Below the pieces are notes generated by a model. That model was not told the origin of the DNA. It made no database searches and was given only the letters and a program-made list of their open reading frames with translations. Below, in pieces: positions 7,367 through 10,000 of a stretch of DNA of 10,000 nucleotides. Each line of letters starts with the position of its first letter. Position 1 is the first letter of the stretch. A program made the translations under genes and the position numbers. This stretch comes from Anaerolinea sp. (GTDB lineage Bacteria; Chloroflexota; Anaerolineae; Anaerolineales; Anaerolineaceae): assembly GCA_020216845.1 (NCBI GenBank), contig JAIWNK010000048.1, positions 1 through 10,000 of the forward strand. The letters are read 5' to 3'.

Positions 7367-8122
7367 TTAGCAAGCCGTCCGGCGTCCAAGCGAAGCCAAA
7401 TAGATGACGAATTGTGCTTCGCCATCCAGCCCCAACGCCTGATTGAGCACCTCGTCCTCATAGGCGGCAATCGCACATACGCCGCAATTGAGCGGCTCGG
7501 CGGCCAGGTAGAGATTCTGGCACACATGACCAGCATCCAACAACAGATAGCGATAACCGCGCTCGCCATAACGCCAGGTCATGCGCTCGGTGATTGCCAC
7601 CCAAATGAAAGTCACCGCGCTGCCGCGCACCTGTCGCTGATCGTAACAGCCCTTGGTGATCACCTCAACCATTTCGGCATCCAACCGCACCGGCAAGAGC
7701 GCGTTTTCCAGTGCCACGTAACGATACAGCCCCGCTTGCAACCCCTCCACGCGATTGACGAGCAGATACGTCTCAAACGCATGGCGCGCCCCAGCAGAAG
7801 GCACCGTGCGCAGCGTCACCGGACGATGCGTCACCTCTTTGACCCCTTGGGTGGCCCAAAGCAAGAAGGACAACTCGCCCAGCGAAAGCGGCTCCTCGGC
7901 ATAGGTGCGCACCGTCACGCGCTGCTCAATCACCTGACGCAGGTCAAGCGGCGGCAGTGACAGTTCCTTCGGATCGGGCAGGGCAATCAGCGGCGCGTCC
8001 AACGGATAGGGCAGCTCCAGTGCCGGCTGCGGCAAACCCTGACTCTGCGCCGAGGGGGGCAGGTAACGATGTTGCGTCAGACGCATGAATTCACGACCAA
8101 TTCCATCTGAAACTTCTGACAT
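7367..8122 (-). CDS. SagB-type (nitroreductase-family) FMN-dependent dehydrogenase
   Basis: A 251-residue protein of the SagB/ThcOx branch of the nitroreductase superfamily. These FMN enzymes include those that oxidise thiazolines and oxazolines in azole-modified peptides, but many members stand alone with unknown substrates. Family signs are VTVRTYAEEPLSLGELSFLLWATQGV (69-94, with the Arg expected near FMN phosphate), VPSAGARHAFETYL (107-120), GLYRY (131-135), DAGHVCQNLYLAA (196-208) and CGVCAIAAYEDEVLNQALGL (213-232). An upstream in-frame start at 8464 exists but would read through the murJ 3' end. The ATG at 8122 is preferred because AGGAGG lies 5 nt before it and family similarity begins downstream of it. 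It is 23 bp after the murJ stop, so probably the last gene of that transcript. No cyclodehydratase (SagC/SagD) or precursor peptide is in the window, so a peptide-azole role is not supported here. Confidence 0.9.
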   Translation of the reverse strand: MSEVSDGIGREFMRLTQHRYLPPSAQSQGLPQPALELPYPLDAPLIALPDPKELSLPPLDLRQVIEQRVTVRTYAEEPLSLGELSFLLWATQGVKEVTHRPVTLRTVPSAGARHAFETYLLVNRVEGLQAGLYRYVALENALLPVRLDAEMVEVITKGCYDQRQVRGSAVTFIWVAITERMTWRYGERGYRYLLLDAGHVCQNLYLAAEPLNCGVCAIAAYEDEVLNQALGLDGEAQFVIYLASLGRRTAC

Positions 8123-8127
8123 GAGAA

Positions 8128-8133
8128 CCTCCT
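8128..8133 (-). promoter_or_regulatory. Strong ribosome binding site of the SagB-type dehydrogenase gene
   Basis: AGGAGG on the minus strand, 5 nt before the ATG at 8122. It decides between this start and the longer reading frame that extends to 8464 inside murJ. Confidence 0.8.
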
Positions 8134-8145
8134 GAAAGCAAAGGG

Positions 8146-9708
8146 TTATCGTCGCAACACACGCCGCAAGAGCATGTGCAGTTCTTCCACGCGCAACAAC
8201 GCCGCCATGGCCAAATAGACCGCCGCCCCCAGCAACACGCCGCCCAAAGTCAACCAGGCCGGGGAAAGGGCCGCCGCCCAACGCAACCACCCCAACAGGG
8301 CAAGGCTCATCGCCAGCACCGCCAGGGTTGCCTGCCACACCGCCTGAGCGATGCGGCGCCCCTCCAGGCCGCCCAACCGGCGGCGCATCAGCACCAGCAA
8401 AATGATCGCCTCCAACGCCGTGGCGAATGAATTGGCCAGAGCCAACCCGCCATGCGGCGCCCACCCCAGGCGCAAAAACCCAGCTGGCAGGCTCAGGCTG
8501 AGCAGGATGTTAAGCGACATGGCGGCGACGCCGACCATCACCGGGGTGCGTGTATCATGCAGCGCATAAAAGGTGCGGCTGAGAATCTCGACCACCGCAT
8601 GACCGAGCAAACCAGCCGCATACCAAAGCAAGGCCCAGGCCACCAGTCGGGTAGAAGCAGCGGTAAACTCGCCCCCCTCATATAAGAAACGCACCAACGG
8701 TACGCGCAACATGATCAAGCCCAGAGCAGCCGGAATGGAAAGCAGCAAAACGCCGCGCAAGCTACCCGCCAGCGAATGGCGCAACTGATCCAACCGCCCC
8801 AGGGCTACCTGCGCCGAAAACGTCGGCAGCGCCGCAATCGCCACCGATTGGGCAATGGCCGCCTGCGGCATCAGCATCAGCGCAAAAGCCAGCGAGATCG
8901 CCGAAACACTGCCGGCTGGCAAAGACAGGGCAATGATGGTGTTGGCAATGAAATTGATTTGCACCACGGCCACGCCCAAAATGCGCGGGCCCATCAGCAG
9001 CATCACCTGCCGCACCTCCCGCATGCGCAGCCCCAACACCAGGCTATAACTGCCGCCCAGGCGCAACAACAGCGGCGACTGCACCAGCAAGTGAAACAAT
9101 GAGCCAAACAAAACACCCACCGCCAGGCGAACAATGCCCCACTCTGCCGGCAGGAAAAGCACCCCGGCGATCTGACCGAGCGAATACATCGCCGGAGCGA
9201 TGGCCGGCACCCAAAAGCGCTGATGAGCATTGAGAATGCCCATCACCAGGCCGCTCAGGCCAAAGATGACCACCGTCGGCAATTGAATGCGCAAAAGCGC
9301 CACGGTCAGCGCCTCCTGACCGGCGGGCAAATCGGGCGCAAGGATAAACAAACCATAGCGCACAACCTGCGGCGCAAACAAAGCCACCAGACCGGCCACA
9401 AGCGTCAGCACCAACAGCAACAAGTTGGCAATTGCCGAAGCCAGCTTCCAGGCCTCGGCGCGGCGTTCCTGCGCCAGCAAACCGGTGAAGGTAGGGATGA
9501 AGGCCGACCCCAAAGCCCCACCCGCCATCAGGTTGAACAGCAATTCGGCCACACGGTTGGCAGCGTTGAACGAATCCAAATCAGCCGACGTGCCAAAGGT
9601 GCGATAGATCAAAATACCGCGTAACACACCGATGATTTGCGTAATCAGGAAGGCAACCATCACCGTCCCGGCGGCTCGTGCAATTTGACGAAGGGGGGAA
9701 GACTGCAT
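8146..9708 (-). CDS. murJ: Lipid II flippase MurJ (MviN family, MOP superfamily)
   Basis: A 520-residue polytopic inner-membrane protein of the usual MurJ length, with about 14 hydrophobic segments from residue 13 to about 505. MurJ flips the lipid-linked peptidoglycan precursor lipid II to the outer face of the membrane. Diagnostic features are the N-terminal IIGVLRGILI (25-34, with Arg30), the acidic stretch SADLDSFNAANR (41-52), NLMAGGALGSAFIPTFTG (59-76) and FLYEGGEFTA (341-350), all in family order. Arg52 lies where E. coli MurJ has an essential Arg; this is by eye. The C-terminus is short and basic (LLRRVLRR, 513-520). The ATG at 9708 begins just before the first membrane helix. It has no Shine-Dalgarno sequence, but a TATAAT box ends 8 bp upstream. 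It sits 28 bp after an upstream membrane-protein gene and 23 bp before the SagB-type dehydrogenase. Confidence 0.96.
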   Translation of the reverse strand: MQSSPLRQIARAAGTVMVAFLITQIIGVLRGILIYRTFGTSADLDSFNAANRVAELLFNLMAGGALGSAFIPTFTGLLAQERRAEAWKLASAIANLLLLVLTLVAGLVALFAPQVVRYGLFILAPDLPAGQEALTVALLRIQLPTVVIFGLSGLVMGILNAHQRFWVPAIAPAMYSLGQIAGVLFLPAEWGIVRLAVGVLFGSLFHLLVQSPLLLRLGGSYSLVLGLRMREVRQVMLLMGPRILGVAVVQINFIANTIIALSLPAGSVSAISLAFALMLMPQAAIAQSVAIAALPTFSAQVALGRLDQLRHSLAGSLRGVLLLSIPAALGLIMLRVPLVRFLYEGGEFTAASTRLVAWALLWYAAGLLGHAVVEILSRTFYALHDTRTPVMVGVAAMSLNILLSLSLPAGFLRLGWAPHGGLALANSFATALEAIILLVLMRRRLGGLEGRRIAQAVWQATLAVLAMSLALLGWLRWAAALSPAWLTLGGVLLGAAVYLAMAALLRVEELHMLLRRVLRR

Positions 9709-9716
9709 GATGAAAG

Positions 9717-9748
9717 ATTATACCATCCCAAAGCGCTCAGGGCGTCAA
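9717..9748 (-). promoter_or_regulatory. murJ promoter with extended -10, predicting a leaderless or nearly leaderless mRNA
   Basis: On the minus strand a perfect TATAAT (9717-9722) is preceded by TGG, giving the extended -10 pattern TGnTATAAT. It ends 8 bp before the murJ ATG, so the transcript would begin within about 2 nt of the start codon. TTGACG (9743-9748) could be the -35 box, but the spacer of 20 bp is longer than usual, and this hexamer overlaps the last codons of the upstream gene. The extended -10 may reduce the need for a -35 box. Confidence 0.6.
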
Positions 9749-10000
9749 CGGGCGAAAGCCGCGCCCATTTTGCCGCTGCACCACATCATCTGGGCAAACC
9801 GGCACACAGGGGAACGGCTCATACCAACACTGCAAATATTGCTGTGCCTGCCATAAACGGGTGCCATCGGCCAGGGTGCACGGCTCAGTCGGCAAGGATG
9901 GATAGGGCGCCGGCAAAAGCCAGGTCGAACGCAGCTGTGCAGCATCGAAGGAGCGTGCCAGGAAGAAACTCTGATAGGCCATCAAGCCAATCAGCAAGAA
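9737..10000 (-). CDS. C-terminal end of an unidentified membrane protein (partial)
   Basis: The last 87 codons of a minus-strand gene that enters from the right edge. An in-frame TTG at 9997 is not a credible start because the frame is open to the edge and the visible part begins inside a hydrophobic helix (LLIGLMAYQSFFLA). This looks like the last membrane segment, followed by a roughly 70-residue tail that is probably extracytoplasmic. The tail has several Cys and Trp residues, including LQCWYEPFPCVPVCP. I have an impression of similar 'QCW..P.PC.P' tails on polytopic, possibly glycosyltransferase-like membrane proteins, but I cannot confirm it. The stop is 28 bp before murJ, on the same strand. 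The murJ promoter lies in this gap, so murJ may be transcribed both with this gene and on its own. Confidence 0.62.
   Translation of the reverse strand, partial: FLLIGLMAYQSFFLARSFDAAQLRSTWLLPAPYPSLPTEPCTLADGTRLWQAQQYLQCWYEPFPCVPVCPDDVVQRQNGRGFRPLTP

Noticed and set aside
7350..7385. A possible terminator hairpin around the convergent stops
   Set aside because: The TTG/CAA core is followed by mismatches within three base pairs, and there is no T-run on either side. Too weak to call.
7361..7960. A 199-codon plus-strand frame opposite the dehydrogenase gene
   Set aside because: It is antisense to a clearly conserved SagB-type protein. Its His/Arg/Gln-rich composition is typical of an antisense shadow.
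8123..8464. N-terminal extension of the SagB-type frame up to 8464
   Set aside because: The extra 114 codons lie mostly within the murJ coding region in another frame and lack family similarity. AGGAGG before 8122 marks the true start.

Overview
The window is about 60% GC by eye, densely coded, and reads as a chromosomal stretch of a bacterium. My best guess is Chloroflexota, probably class Anaerolineae. This rests on the NurA-type repair nuclease in a bacterium, a SagB-type dehydrogenase with the closing 'GLYRY' style, TPR proteins of this type, and a composite receiver/roadblock protein that I associate with that group. No rRNA or other taxonomic marker is present, so the assignment is an inference. 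I saw no tRNA, rRNA, CRISPR array, intact insertion sequence or prophage.

Left part (1-5025 and on to 7364). A NurA-family nuclease gene runs off the left edge on the minus strand. A 185-bp divergent control region (346-530) separates it from a plus-strand three-gene operon. That region holds a near-consensus promoter for nurA, a second promoter whose -10 box lies just before the GTG start of the operon (predicting a leaderless mRNA), and a 10-bp inverted repeat. The operon is: (1) a 576-residue composite protein with a degenerate response-regulator receiver domain, a roadblock/LC7-like domain, an acidic linker carrying three 23-residue tandem repeats, and a C-terminal domain resembling an IS200/IS605 TnpA (Y1) transposase whose HUH histidines are lost; (2) polA, a full-length DNA polymerase I with all three activities apparently intact, overlapping the first gene by 26 bp; (3) a 773-residue cytoplasmic TPR protein 17 bp downstream. 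Two of the four genes, nurA and polA, act in DNA repair, so the composite protein may be linked to DNA maintenance. That link is inferred from position only.

Right part (7367-10000). On the minus strand, converging on the TPR gene with only 2 bp between stop codons, lie a membrane protein tail (entering from the right edge), murJ (lipid II flippase), and a SagB-type nitroreductase-family oxidoreductase. murJ has a TATAAT box 8 bp before its ATG, again predicting a leaderless or nearly leaderless mRNA. The dehydrogenase is internal to the transcript and has a strong Shine-Dalgarno sequence.

The main item of interest is the composite gene at 531-2261. It looks like an exapted, catalytically dead transposase domain fused to signalling domains and translationally coupled to DNA polymerase I.
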